Positions 12,791-24,450 of a DNA stretch of 64,000 bases are shown here, piece after piece. The notes under the pieces were generated by a model, which saw only the letters and a program-made list of their open reading frames with translations, was not told the DNA's origin and made no database searches. A program made the position numbers and the translations under genes. This DNA comes from Phascolarctos cinereus (Eukaryota; Chordata; Mammalia; Diprotodontia; Phascolarctidae): contig NW_018343953.1 in NCBI RefSeq assembly GCF_002099425.1, positions 6,274,001-6,338,000 on the forward strand, given 5' to 3'. Positions within the stretch are counted from its first letter, which is position 1. Each line of letters starts with the position of its first letter.

Positions 12791-12905
12791 TTTACAAAGA
12801 ACCTACAATTGTCCCACAGTTTTAGTATACACTCCCTCTCACCTCTAGGTCTTGGAATCTCTGGTTTCCTTCCAGATGTAGCTTATCCTACATGATGCCT
12901 TTCCT

Positions 12906-13160
12906 CTTGTTTTTATTTAATTTTATTTTTATTATTATTGTTATTTATTTTTAATTTATGGAATAAAACAAGCATTTCCAAAACATAGTATAATAAAAAG
13001 ATGATTGCACATGAAACTTCAAATCTGTTATGTATAACTTGCTATTCATTTTAAATATATAATAAAGTTATTATGTAAATTTCTTTTCTTCTTTTTCCCC
13101 TTTTTTTCCTCCCTCCCCACCCCTGCCTTAGAGATAGCTACCATTAGACACATGCGCACA

Positions 13161-13209
<49 letters not shown>

Positions 13210-14361
13210 GTATTCTATACTAATTTCTATTTATCAGCTCTTTTTCTGGGTGAAATAGCATCTTTCTTCATATGTCCTTTATTGCTAATTTGGGTACTTA
13301 TAATAGTCAAAATGAGTCATTCGCTCAAAGTTGTCCTTAAAAAAATATTGCTGTTAATATACACAGTGTTCTCTTGGCTCGGCTCATTTCACTCTTCATT
13401 ACTGACTGCAAGTCTTTCCATGTTTTTCTAAGTTCATTGAGCTCATCATTTCTCATAACACAGTGGTATTCCACCACAACTACATACCACAACTTGTGCA
13501 GCCATTTCCTAATTGATAGGTGTACCTACAACTTCCAGTTCTTTGACACCACAAAGAGATCAGCTATAAACATTTTAGAACATAAATGTTCTTTTCCTTT
13601 TTCCCTAATGATCTTTGGAAATAGACCTACTAGTGGTATTGCTGGGTCAAAGGCTACGGGCAGTTTAATAACTCTCTGAGCATAATTCCAAATTGCTCTC
13701 CAAAATAGTTAGATCAGTTCACAGATCCACCAACAATGAATTAGTGTCCCAATTTTTCCATACTCCCTCCAATATATTTGTCACTTTCCCTTCAATCATT
13801 TTAGCAAATCTGGTCGGTATGAAATATGGTTGTTTTAATTTGCATTTCTCTAATTAATTATTTAGAGCACTTTTTCATATGACTATAAATTACTTTGATT
13901 TCTTCATTGGAAAATTGCCTGTTCATATCCTTTGACCAGTTATCAATTGGGGAATTATTGTTCCTACAGGTTGACAAAGTTCTTTATATATCTGAACTAT
14001 AGGACACCTTTATGTGAGAAACTGTCTATAAATTTTTTCCCCAATTTTCTGCTTTCCTTCTGATCTTGGCTATATTTGTTCTATTTATACAAAAACTTTT
14101 TTTAATTTAATGTAATCAGAATTATTCAATTTACACTAACTTTGCTCTCTATCTATTGTTTGCTTATAAATAAATAGCATGCTCCATGTTCTGATTTTCT
14201 TGTAATGTCGCTCTTTGTATCTGGGTTATATATCCATTTTTACTTTATCTTGGTAAATGGTGTAAGATATTGGTCTATACCCACTTTCTGCCATACTGTT
14301 TTTCAGTTTTCCCAACAATTTTTACCAAATATTGAATTCTTATCCAAAAATCTTGTCTTTA
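12906..14361 (-). mobile_element. Antisense L1 3' UTR and ORF2, outer part
   Basis: Reads as L1 3' UTR then the ORF2 C-terminal region on the - strand (antisense landmarks such as TTGCTGGGTCAAAGG at 13640 and TATCCTTTGACCAG at 13928). It contains a (GT)n tract. It is interrupted by a sense-strand L1 at 14362 and resumes at 15408. Confidence 0.75.
13164..13205. repeat. (GT)n microsatellite
   Basis: About 21 GT units inside the antisense L1 3' UTR. Confidence 0.95.
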
Positions 14362-15407
14362 ACAAATTTATAAGAACACAAACCATTCCCCAATTGATAA
14401 ATGGTCAAAGGATATGAGCAGACAGTTCTCAGATGAAGAAATTAAAGCCATCTATAGTCATATGAAAAAATGCTCTAAATCGTTATTGATTAGAGAAATT
14501 CAAATCAAAACAACTCTGAGGTACCACATCACACCTATCAGATTGGCCAACATGACAAAACAGGAAAATGATAAATGTTGGAGAGGATGTGTAAAAATTG
14601 GAACGCTAATACATTTTTGGTGGAGTTGTGAAATGATCCAACCATTTTGGAGAACAATTTGGAACTATGCCCAAAGGGCTACAAAAATGTGCATACCCTT
14701 TGACCCAGCAATAGCACTTCTAGGGCTATATCCGAAAGAGATCAAACAAATGGGAAAAGGACCCACGTGTACAAAAATATTCATAGCAGCTCTTTTTGTG
14801 GTGGCAAAGAATTGGAAATTGAGAGGATGCCCATCAATTGGGGAATGGGTATATGAATGTAATGGAATACTATTGTGTTATAAGAAATGATGAACAGGCT
14901 GACTTCAGAAAAACCTGGAAAGACTTATATGGTCTGATGCTGAGTGAAGTGAGCAGAACCAAGAGGACTTTGTACACAATAACAGCCATGTTATGCAATG
15001 ACTAAGAATGTTAAACTGAACCCTTCTTAGCATTATGAGGATCTAAGACATCTCCAGAGGCCTCGGGATGGAAAATGCTGTCCACATCCAAAGAAAGAAC
15101 TATGGAAGTCCAATCGCTATCACTTATTTTTACTTCTGTTGAGTTTTGTTTCATCTTTCTGATGGTTCCTCCTATTGGTTTTAATTTTTACTTACAACTT
15201 CACTAATGTGAAAATATGTTTAATGGGTATGTAAATGTAAAGCCTATATCAGATTGTGCGCCATCTTGGAGAGGGTGGGGGGGAGGAAAAGGGAGAAAAA
15301 TTTTCAACTCAAAAGCATATGGGAAAAAAAATTTAAAAATAAAAATTAAATAAAAATAAAATTTTTTTTAAATTAAAAAAAGAAATGCGCATCAAAAAAA
15401 GATTTTA
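14362..15407 (+). mobile_element. 5'-truncated L1 inserted in an antisense L1
   Basis: L1 ORF2 C-terminus (open over 158 codons, 14414-14890), 3' UTR and A-rich tail. Perfect 16-bp target copies AAAAATCTTGTCTTTA lie at 14346-14361 and 15408-15423. Its open frame makes it younger than its host L1. The two L1s form a head-to-head inverted pair inside the gene A intron. It is absent from copy B of the duplication. Confidence 0.85.
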
Positions 15408-15635
15408 AAAAATCTTGTCTTTACACTTGCCAAATACAAGGATATTATATTAATTTGCTGCTGTAAATTGTATGTTTACTCTATTTCATTGATCTACCAT
15501 TCTATTTCTTAGCCAGAACCAGACAGTTTTGATAATTTCTGCCTTATAATATAGTTTAAGATCTGTTACTACTAAACCTCCTTCCTTTACATTTTTTTTT
15601 CAGTATCCCCTTTAGTATTCCTCCTTTACATTATC
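15408..15635 (-). mobile_element. Antisense L1 ORF2, continuation
   Basis: Continues the - strand L1 interrupted at 14361, starting with the second copy of the 16-bp target duplication. Confidence 0.65.
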
Positions 15636-15639
15636 TGCC

Positions 15640-16360
15640 AGAACAGACACAGGAACTGTATGAACATAAAAATAAAATACTTTTTATACAAATAAACTGA
15701 GATCTAAATAATTGAAGTAATATTTATTGTTCATGGATAGGTAAAGCAAATATAATTTTTAAAATGACGATTTTACCTGACTAATCTATTTACTCAATGT
15801 CATCCCAATTAAATTACTAAAAAATTATTTTACTAAGTTAGAAAAAAATAATAACAAATTTCTTTTGGAAGAGCAAAAGGTCAGGAACTTCAAAGAAACC
15901 AGGAAAAAAAAGATGTAAAGGAAGAAGATTCAGCAGTATCAGACCTTAAACTATATTATAAAGAAGAGCATTGTTGAAGTATAAAAAAGATAATTTCAAT
16001 TTTAAATTAAAATTTTCTTCTACAAATAAAACCTATGTAACCAAGAATAGAAGAAATACAGAAAATTGGGGGAAACTTTCATAAACAGTCTCTCAGATAG
16101 GATGTGATTGGGTTGAAATATTGCTGTGGTATAGGAAATGATGAGCTGGTTGATTTAGAAAAACATGGAAAGATTTGGCCTATTAAGGAAAATACTGTCT
16201 ACATTCAGAGAAACAGATGACAGATGGAAATAAGCATAGTATAGTCTTACATATATATGTGTGTATGAGCATATATGTGTATGTTTATAGATATCTATGT
16301 ATATATATCCATGCTTAATTGTAGCCTTCGTTAAGGTGGGAGAGGAAGGAAGGGCAAAAA
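15640..16360 (+). mobile_element. Old sense L1 ORF2/3' fragment
   Basis: L1 ORF2 landmarks are visible on the + strand (GAAAAAAATAATAACAAATT near 15841, GAAAAACATGGAAAGATTTGG near 16160) with internal deletions, followed by AT-rich and TATG-repeat sequence. Confidence 0.55.
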
Positions 16361-16373
16361 TAAAATAAAAAGT

Positions 16374-16512
16374 TGTACAGTGGATAGAGCACTGGCTCTG
16401 AAGTCAGGAGGACCTGAGTTCAAATCTGTCCTCAGACCAAACACTTGACACTTACTAGCTGTGTGACCCTGGGCAAGTCACTTGACCCCAATTGCCTAAA
16501 AAAAAAAAATAA
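16374..16512 (+). mobile_element. tRNA-headed marsupial SINE, 5'-truncated
   Basis: CAGTGGATAGAGCACTGGC ... GTGTGACCCTGGGCAAGTC ... A tail with AAATA repeats; flanked by AAAATAAAATAAAAAGT-type copies. Confidence 0.75.
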
Positions 16513-17714
16513 AATAAAATAAAAAGTGCACATCAGAGAACAAAAGAAAGCTAAGAAGGAAGCAAAGAAAGGCTGGGCAGGTTTGAAAATACATGTAGTA
16601 CATATTACATAGGTTCCCTTGAAATGGAAATATATTGCTTTATATTGAATCCTATCTTATGGTCTGCTGTGTACATGGCAATGTTTTTTTTTAAATTTTC
16701 TAATTTCATATTTAAGCTTAAAATTTTAAAATATCTTAAAAAAACAAATGGGGAGGAGTAAAGAAATGCCTTGTGTAGGAGGCAGCACTTGAGCTGTGTC
16801 TGGGAAGAACTTAAGAATTTGAAGGTGGACCCTTTAGTTCTAATCTACACTATCCTCAGTTCTTGGGTTTCTGTTCCCTTGTTTTGACAGTGCTCAAGCC
16901 TCGCAAAGCCCTAATCTTATATGACTCCCCACCCATACCCCAACATCTATCTCCTCTGCACCTATCTATGTGGTGCTAAATGGAGCTGGATGTTGCAAAG
17001 CCATGCTGACTGGATTGACCTCAAAATTTATGTTATCCAATCTCAACAACTCCAAAATTCATATTCTATTCTACTCTCCACAGCTGGTATTTCAAACCTT
17101 CTCTTCTCTTCTCAAGCCTTCCGTACCACCTCTGTCCCCTCGCTCTCTCAACTGAAGATCTCACCTCATACCTATGTAAGAAAATAAATATTATTTAAAG
17201 TCTCTCTTCTCCCCTTCTCAACAACTCAAATCCCCTGGCTTCATCCCCAATTATTTCCTTCTTTACTATAATCTCTTGCAAAGAAGTGGCCCTTCTTCCA
17301 ATGTCAGCCTCTCAACATGTGCTCTGGATCCCATTTACTCCCATCTTCTCCCACATTGTCTTCACTACCATTCATTCTCCACTAGAACCTCTAATTTCTT
17401 TCAAAGCTTGGTTCAGGCATTACCTACTGACTTCATTCTTACATAATCTGTCTTAATGCCTTCCCCAAAAAAGTATCTCACAAGGATAGAATGGAAAAGG
17501 AAAGGGAGAACTTGCAGGGAGTAGAGGAATAAAATTGTCAGTTATGAAGATAACCCTCAGTCGGCAAATTGATTAATCAACCCTCCACTTTCCTGTGTCC
17601 CTGTAAACACAATCTCAAAGGATAAAGACACTTTTTACCATTGGTTTCTTTTTCCTACAAGTCCCAAGAAATGCAGGAATGAGTTAGTAACTTTGCTGCT
17701 TGTGTTTTATGCAG

Positions 17715-17896
17715 CCAGAAGTATTAGATTATGGGCTTCAAGAATGTGTGCTCACCTGCATGGTACCTGCAGAAAACAATTTTGCAATCCAACAGAAGAG
17801 AACCTTCGCCCATGCTCAAAACAGAAAAAATGCTGCCAATTTTTGCGGGGATGGTCACCAGTGCCAACACCAGAACATAAGACAAAATCAACATAG
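17715..17896 (+). CDS. Beta-defensin gene A, exon 2 (mature peptide)
   Basis: The acceptor ...TGTTTTATGCAG is followed in phase 1 by a frame encoding a short pro-region (ARSIRLWASRM), then six cysteines spaced CX6CX4CX9CX5CC, then a 21-residue tail and a TAG at 17894. Conserved beta-defensin features are the Gly before Cys2, basic residues after Cys2 (CRK) and the final Cys-Cys pair. Lys and Arg number 12 against three Glu after the signal, so the product should be strongly cationic (about +9). It is predicted to be secreted, with three disulfides (1-5, 2-4, 3-6 in the family), and to act on microbial membranes or chemokine receptors. The tail after Cys6 is longer than in many beta-defensins. 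No break is seen. Confidence 0.9.
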
Positions 17897-18002
17897 ATCT
17901 GGTCATACACACACACAAACACTACGAATCTTAGATCACCCAGACAGAAACTTACAACTCCATTGTACTAAAAATCCAACTTCAGGTTCCTGTTTGGTCA
18001 AA

Positions 18003-18008
18003 AATAAA
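18003..18008 (+). terminator. Gene A polyadenylation signal
   Basis: AATAAA lies 107 bases after the stop codon in a 3' UTR that aligns with gene B, where the same hexamer sits at 44711. Conservation of the hexamer and of the ATATTGATTTAAATT context supports a shared 3' end. Confidence 0.6.
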
Positions 18009-18700
18009 TATTGATTTAAATTCCACTTGTGTTTTTTTTCTCTGGAGCTATCTAACTTGGGTTCATTTAAAGGCCCAATAAAGATTTTCCTGGGTCCCAA
18101 GCATAAGAGGTTTCAAACCATTAAAGAAAAGAATGTATTATTGTAACATCACAGGCACGTAGGTGTCTGGTTTGAGCCCATTTTTCTTGTCACAAACGTT
18201 AAAAATTCAGTCCAAAGATCTTGCTTAGAGGTGATCTATCCTGAGCTATTCCTATTTAATCTGGACCGCACAGGGAGAGGTTTGGGAGAGATTGGACCTG
18301 CAAGCTTCTCAGTGGGGTTCAGTACCCACTCAAGCTACCAGAGGATCTCTCAAAACTTGAGAAAAGCAGTCAAGACTTTTTTTCCTGTTATCTGCAATAT
18401 CTCATTGCTTTGTAATTTCCCTTTGGGCAAACACCGTATGGCACAGTTAGACTTCAGTTTCATGGGTCCCTACCCTTCATTATTCATTCTTTATTATTTA
18501 ATTTATTATATTTGTTATTACCCTTCATTATTCATTCAATTCAGAAATAACCTCATTTCAATGGTCTAGATTGCCGTCCCCCATGGATGATGGGCCAGTC
18601 TCCTATCAGTGCCATATCAGTCACTTGTCTGAATCTCTACACAACTTGGAGCCCATAGGGGCTTTGAGACTTCAGAAAGAGTGAGGAAACTGTTGCATGT

Positions 18701-19854
18701 TGAAAACCACTCACTGAGTACTGCACCCAGACCAAGAACCATAAAGGTCACACACTTGATACTGTTCCGCTTGGCATCTGTTCTCCTTTCATGAATAGAA
18801 TAAAGTCATATTAACTGCAATCTCTGTGTCACTCTTGTCAGAAACACACTCTCTCTCCTTTTGCACTCACTGTACCAGGAATACAAAGATCGAAGTAAAA
18901 AGTCTCTGTCCTCAAGAAGTTTTCATTCTAACAGAGGTCCCTTCCAGCTCTAGCCTGCCAAAATTCTACAATAATGATGCCTTGCTCTGAACATCCTACC
19001 TCAATACAGCTCATCAGATCTGGACAAATGGATTCACTGCATAGCCAAGAGTGTTGACAAAAGGGCTGTTGCCTAGTAGTCTGCCTCCTGGATGAAGACG
19101 AGATTGGTTCCTGAAGACCTGGCTTAAATCTATTTTGTTTCTGAGACAAAAGGTTGGACTGGAGGCTAAAGACAACCTTGGAAAATTGGGGAAGTGAATG
19201 AGCTATAACTAAACTCATCTAAGAAAATGTGTTGGATTCTTCTTTCATTGGCCCTGAAGCAACAAGACCCCTACTGCTCTGTTAGTACCATTTCCTGAAG
19301 CGGTGAGAGAAACCTTCAGAAAGGGTACATGAGATGGAGTGGAGAGAATGGGACTTGGGACACCTTGGTCCTGTTGCCAATTCTTTCCTGTCTCTACCTT
19401 TTCTGGAGCAAGGCAATTCCCCAATTTGAGACTCAGACTCTTCATCTGAGAATATGAAGATTTGTAGTAGAGCATGGTTTCCTAAGCATTTTTTTCTTTC
19501 ATAAACCCTGTGGCAGTCTAGGGAAGCCTACAGATCCCTTTAACATTTTTAAATGAATAAAATAATATATATAAGATTAAAAAGGAATCAATCATATTGA
19601 AATGCCACTACCAAAAATATTTAACAAAATAAATTCATGGACTCCATGTTAAGAACTCTAGTGTTAGAGGATACCTATGAGCCCTTCCCACAGTAACATT
19701 CTGTGAATCTGAATACATATAATACATACATATATATGCATACATATATGTAAATATGTGTATAAGTATATATGCATATATGTATATATTTATATGCAGT
19801 ATGTGTATATGTGTGTGTGTACTCCAATGTGTGGAGAAATATTCAAATTGCTAA
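18701..19854. other. Spacer after copy A
   Basis: No gene seen. 18700-18860 has an AATAAAG signal and LTR-like composition that I cannot assign. 19680-19820 is TATA/TG-rich low complexity. Confidence 0.35.
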
Positions 19855-20032
19855 TGTTTATATTGAGACAGTATAATAAAAATACCAAAGCTATTAATTT
19901 ACTAATTCAGTGCTATACCAAATTGTCAAGGAATATTTTACTGCGCTAGAGAAATAATAACAAAATTCATATGGAAGATCAAAAGGTTAAGAATCTCAAG
20001 GGTAAGAATTTTTTTTTAAAAGTGAAAAGGAG
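19855..20032 (+). mobile_element. L1 ORF2 fragment, left part (split by the half-L1)
   Basis: Matches L1 ORF2 reverse-transcriptase-region sequence (AATAACAAAATTCATATGGAAGATCAAAAGG type). It continues after the half-L1 at 23012. Confidence 0.7.
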
Positions 20033-20910
20033 AGAGGGCAGAGCCAAGATGGCAGAGCGAAAGCAGTGACTTGCTTGAGCTCTCCCCGAAACCGCTCCAA
20101 ATATCCGTAAAAAAATTGGCTCTAAACAAATTCTAAAGCAGCAGAACCCACAAAAAGACAGAGTAAAACAAATTTCCAGCCCAAGAGAGCCTGGATGGTT
20201 AATCGGAAAGGCATGTCAAGCAGGGCGGGTAGAGGAGCGCAGGTCGGTGTGGGCGCGCAGGCCACAGCGAACCTGGAGCAGGCCTCAGAGGACTGAATCT
20301 CGGGCATCTGTGGCAGTTTCCAGACTCCTCAATCCACAAACACCAAAGACAACTTAGAAGGTCAGTGGGAAAAGACTGTTTTTTGGGTGAGAGAAGAGCT
20401 AGGTCAGAGCCAGTTCCAGAGTGCAGAGCACTGAGTGCAGGTGCCAGGGTGGTGGCTGTGTCCTCAGCTTCTGGCCCACTGACTGAGGGGGAATCAAGTG
20501 GCTGATCAGAGGAGGATAGCAGGGATCTCTTTGCCAGTGCTGAGGCAGAAATCTCTTGCTTTGCCCATCCCTGGATCTGGGTCACAGTTCTGGGTGGCGG
20601 TCCTGGGGTGAGGAGGAGCACTGGCCCGGTGGAGCTTGTAGTGGCGTGAAGAGGAAACCCTCCTCACAGTTCCAAGAGAGAAAAGACTGCTTGTGGCCGG
20701 TCATTCAAAGACCAGAGCACAGCCCAGAGAAAGAGTAAACACCTCGACCCTTACCATACCACCTTGGAAGAACTGAAAATCTATAGGTCCCTAGAAGTAT
20801 CTCTGAAAACAGCTATACAAACCCCCAAAGCTTAGGACAGTACATTCTCCAAATTGCAAGCAACTTTTACCTTAACAAAGAGTTTAAAACTCAAGTAGTT
20901 GTCTGGGATC

Positions 20911-21984
20911 ATGAGCAAACCTCACAAAAAGAGTCAGACTATATCATCTTACTTTGGTGACAAAGAAGATCAAAACATACAACCAGAAGAAGACAGCAAA
21001 GTCAAAGCTCCCACATCCAAAGCCTCCAAGAAAAATATGAATCCATTCCAGGCCTTGGAAGAGCTCAAAAGGGATTTTGAGAAGCAAGTAAGAGAAGTAG
21101 AGGAAAAACTGGGAAGAGAAATGAAAGTGATGCAAGAAAATCATGAAAAACAAGTCAACAGCTTGCTAAAGGAGACCCAAAAAAATAGTGAAGAAAATAA
21201 CACCTTAAAAAATAGCCTAACCCAAATGGCAAAAGAGGTCCAAAAAGCCAATGAGGAGAAGAATGCCCTAAAAAGAAAAATTGGCCAAATGGAAAAGGAA
21301 GTCCAAAAGATTACTGAAGAAAATACTTCCTTAAAAATTAGAATAGAGCAATTGGAAGATAGTGACTTTATGAGAAATCACAGTAGAACAAATCCAAAAG
21401 AATGAAAAATTAGAAAACAATGTGAAATATCTCATTGGAAAAACAACTGACCTGGAAAATAGATCCAGGAGAGAGAATTTAAAATTATTGGACTATCTGA
21501 AAGCCATGATAAAAAAAAAGAGCCTAGACATCATCTTTCGAGAAATTATTAAGGAAAACTGCCCTGATATTTTAGAACCAGAGGGCAAAATAGAAATTGA
21601 AAGAATCCACAGATCTCCCCCAAAAGAGATCCCAAAGGAAAACTCCTAGGAATATTGTAGCCAAATTCCAGAGTTCCCAGGTCAAGGAGAAAATATTGAA
21701 AGCAGCCAGAAAGAAACAATTCAAGTATGGTGGAAACACAATCAGGATAACACAAGATTTAGCAGCTTCTACATTAAGGGACCACAGGACATGGAATATA
21801 ATATTCCAGAGGGCAAAGGAGATAGGATTACAACCAAGAATCACCTACCCAGCAAAACTGAGTATAATCCTTCAGGGGAAAAAATGGTCATTCAGTGAAA
21901 TAGAGGACTTTCAAGCATTCTTGATGAAAAGACCAGAGCTGAATAGAAAATTTGACTTTCAAGTACAAGACTCAAGGGGAACGT
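20911..21984 (+). pseudogene. L1 ORF1 of the half-L1 (RNA-binding protein), broken
   Basis: Begins MSKPHKKSQTISSYFG, followed by a long heptad-rich coiled coil (about residues 50-150), then an RRM-type block (NRSRRENLK...) and the C-terminal domain ending KRPELNRKFDFQVQDSRGT. The order coiled coil, RRM, CTD is that of L1 ORF1p, the trimeric RNA chaperone of LINE-1. Reading shifts frame near 21380-21400 and again near 21635, so it is no longer functional. Confidence 0.8.
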
Positions 21985-22124
21985 GAAGAGGTAAACAGGA
22001 AAGAGAAATCATAAGAGACTTATTAAGACTGAACTGTTTACATTCCTGCATGGAAAGATGATATTTATAACTCATGAGACCTTTGTCAGTATTAGGGTAG
22101 TGGGAGGGGAAAAATTATATGTAT

Positions 22125-22125
<1 letters not shown>

Positions 22126-22177
<52 letters not shown>
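22126..22177. repeat. (GA)n microsatellite
   Basis: About 25 GA units in the 3' UTR of the half-L1. Confidence 0.95.
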
Positions 22178-22178
<1 letters not shown>

Positions 22179-23011
22179 CACAGGTGAGTTGAAGATGAAG
22201 GGGTGATATTTGGAGAATAAAATTAAGGGGTGAGAGAGGATTATACTAGGAGAAGGAGAAAGGAAGAGGTAGAATGGGGTACATTATCTCACACAAAACA
22301 GACAAGAAAAGGTTCTTACAGTGGAAACAGGGGAAGGTGAGAAGAAATGAGGGAATCTTATTCTCATAGGATTTGGTTTAAGGAGGGAATAACATACACA
22401 TTCAATTGGATATGGAAATCTGTCTTACCCTACAGGAAAATAGGGGAGGAAGGGGACAAGAGAGGAGGGGGATGATAGAGAGAGCGGCAGATTGGGAAAG
22501 GGTAATCAGAAGGCAGTACTTCTAAGGAGGGACAGGGTCAAAAGAAAGAATAGAATAAATGGGGGGGCAGGATAGGATTAAAGGAAATAGAGTTAGTTTT
22601 TCACAACATGTCTACTATGGAAGTGTTTTGCATAACTGCACATGTATAGCCTGTATTGACTTGCTTGCCTTTTCAATGAGGGTGGGTGGGGTGGGAGGAA
22701 GGGAGAAAATTTGGAACCCAAAGTTTAAAAACACATGCTTAAAAAAAATGTTTCCACATGCAACTGGTAAATAAGAAATACAGGAAATGAGGTACAGAAA
22801 TCTATCCTGCCCTACAGGAAAATAGAAGAGGAAGGGGATAAGAGAAGTGGGGGGGAGAGATAGAAGGGAGGGCAGACTAGGGGAAGGGGTATTCAGAATG
22901 CATGCCATCTTGGGGTAGGGGAGGGGCAAGATGGGTGAAAATTTGGAATTCAAAATCTTGTGGAAGTAACTGTCAAAAACTAAAAATAAATAAATTTATA
23001 TTTAAAAAAAG

Positions 23012-24450
23012 AAAAGAAAAGGAAGGGGGCCTAGCAGTACTATGTCTCAAACTGACCTACAAAACAATAATTATTCAAAATAATTTTATACTGATTAAAG
23101 ATTACAGCAATCAGTGGAACAAATTGGGCATATAACATACAGAAGCGAACAGAAATATAATGTTTGATAAACCTAAAGACCCCAGTCATTTGTATGAGAA
23201 CTCACCATTTGACAAAAATTACTGGGGAAATTGCCTAGCAAAAATTAGGCTTGGATCAACACTTCACACCACATACTAAGGTTAGCTCCAAATGGAAATG
23301 TGACTGATGTAAAAGGTCATATGATAAACAAATTAAAGGAGTAAGGAAGAAATTATTTTTTCTTTTGGCTAGGCAATGGGGTTAAGTGACTTGCTCAGGG
23401 TCACACAGCTAGTATGCGTTATGTGTCTGAGGTCGGATTTGAACTCAGGTCCTCCTGAATCTATGGCCTGTGCTCTATCCACTGTACCATCTAGCTGCCC
23501 CGAAATTATTTTTTCAATCTGTGAATAGGGGAAGAATCCATGATTAAATAAGCAATAGAGAAGATGACAGAAGATAAACTGTTCCAATATTAAATATTCT
23601 TAAAATTTTGCACAAATAAATCCAGTGCAGCTAAGATTAGAAGATAAACAATTAACTGGGAAAAATCTTTGCAATAAGTCTCTTTGATAAAGATCTCATT
23701 TCCAATATATGTAGGATACTGATTCAAATGTATAAGAATAAGACCAACTCCCTAATTGACAGATAGTCAAAGGATATAAACAGGGAGTTACAAAATAAGA
23801 AATCCAAGCTATCAAAAGCAACATTTTTAAATATGTCAAAGCATTAATAAAGAAAGAAATATGAAAGTAAATCTGAAGTTCCATCTCATAACCATCATAT
23901 TGATAAAGTTGATCAAAAAAAAGGGAAATGGTGTTAGAGGGGCTGTGAGAAAATAAGGATATTAATGAACTTTTGGTAGAGATATAAATTGGTCCAACCA
24001 TTCTGGAAGGTAATTTGGAATGATGCTCAAAAAGTTACTAAACTACGCATGCCTTTTGACCCAGTGATAACACAACCAAGTCTATAAGACCTAAAAGCAC
24101 AACAGTATTTATAATACATGGTGTCCTCAAAGTGAAAACTAAGGGGCTGCCCTATTGGAGAAAGGCTAAACAAATTATGATACATGAATATAATGGAATA
24201 TTATGTATCATAAGAAATTACAAAAAGAACTGGTTTCAGAAGAAACTGGGAACATTTCTATGAAATGAGGCTTAGCAAAGTGAGCAGAACTAAGACACCA
24301 ATTTATATAATAACAAGAGAAACACAACTTTAAGAGACTTTAGAACCCAGATCAATGTAATAATAAACCACAAGTCCAAAAGATGGATAATGAATCGTGC
24401 TATCCATCTCTTATTAGAGAGGTAATGAATTTAAAATTCAAAAAGACACT
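23012..24450 (+). mobile_element. L1 ORF2 fragment and 3' end, right part
   Basis: Resumes the ORF2 sequence broken at 20032 (GGCCTAGCAGTACTATG...), running through the C-terminal region (CCAACCATTCTGGAAGG, CTTTTGACCCAG) and on to the 3' UTR. Heavily mutated, with no open frame. A SINE is inserted at 23363-23501. Confidence 0.7.
23363..23501 (-). mobile_element. tRNA-headed marsupial SINE in L1
   Basis: Perfect target copies GAAATTATTTTTTC at 23349-23362 and 23502-23515. Confidence 0.85.

Larger units (their letters stand above)
6723..17714 (+). other. Gene A intron (about 11 kb, repeat-filled)
   Basis: The intron runs from GTAAGG to the acceptor ...TTTTATGCAG. It holds old antisense L1 pieces (about 7003-7412 and 8025-8365), MIRs, an L2-type stretch (about 9405-10535), RTE-derived sequence (11432-12060), nested L1s (12906-16360) and a SINE (16374). 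The stretch 7413-8025 has no counterpart in gene B's intron. I see no other exon and no cysteine-rich frame inside. Confidence 0.75.
3234..18700 (+). repeat. Segmental duplication, copy A (holds defensin gene A)
   Basis: This block aligns by eye with 34932-46330. Shared anchors include 3241-3400 with 34941-35100, the promoter and signal exon (6460-6722 with 38690-38975), the exon 2 region (17640-18010 with 44347-44720) and 18565-18690 with 46200-46320. The left edge falls next to a (TGAA)n run and the right edge near 18700. Copy A carries insertions missing from B, including a SINE at 3606, a MITE at 4300 and the L1 nest at 12.9-16.4 kb. Edges are good to roughly 50-100 bases. Confidence 0.85.
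20033..23011 (+). mobile_element. Half-L1 (HAL1-type) element, ORF1 only, near full length
   Basis: Starts with a marsupial L1 5' end (GCAGAGCCAAGATGGCAG), has a GC-richer 5' UTR, a decayed L1 ORF1 (20911-21984), and then passes straight into a purine-rich 3' UTR and A-rich tail with no trace of ORF2. This is the HAL1 organisation. Imperfect target copies flank it (20018-20032 and 23012-23025). The 3' UTR contains a (GA)n tract (22126-22177) and an internal duplication. It is inserted in an older L1 ORF2 fragment in the same orientation. Confidence 0.75.

Noticed and set aside
14414-14890. 158-codon open frame as a novel gene
   Set aside because: Its sequence (IQPFWRTIWNYAQ, CTKIFIAALFVVAKNWKLRG) is the C-terminus of L1 ORF2, inside a 5'-truncated L1 with target duplications.
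18928-19218. Cysteine-containing - strand frame as a defensin or other disulfide peptide
   Set aside because: Cysteine spacing does not fit a beta-defensin, there is no splice acceptor or signal exon in support, and there is no homologous cysteine block in copy B.
20199-20621. 140-codon - strand frame
   Set aside because: It lies antisense in the GC-rich 5' UTR of the half-L1; no domain is recognisable.
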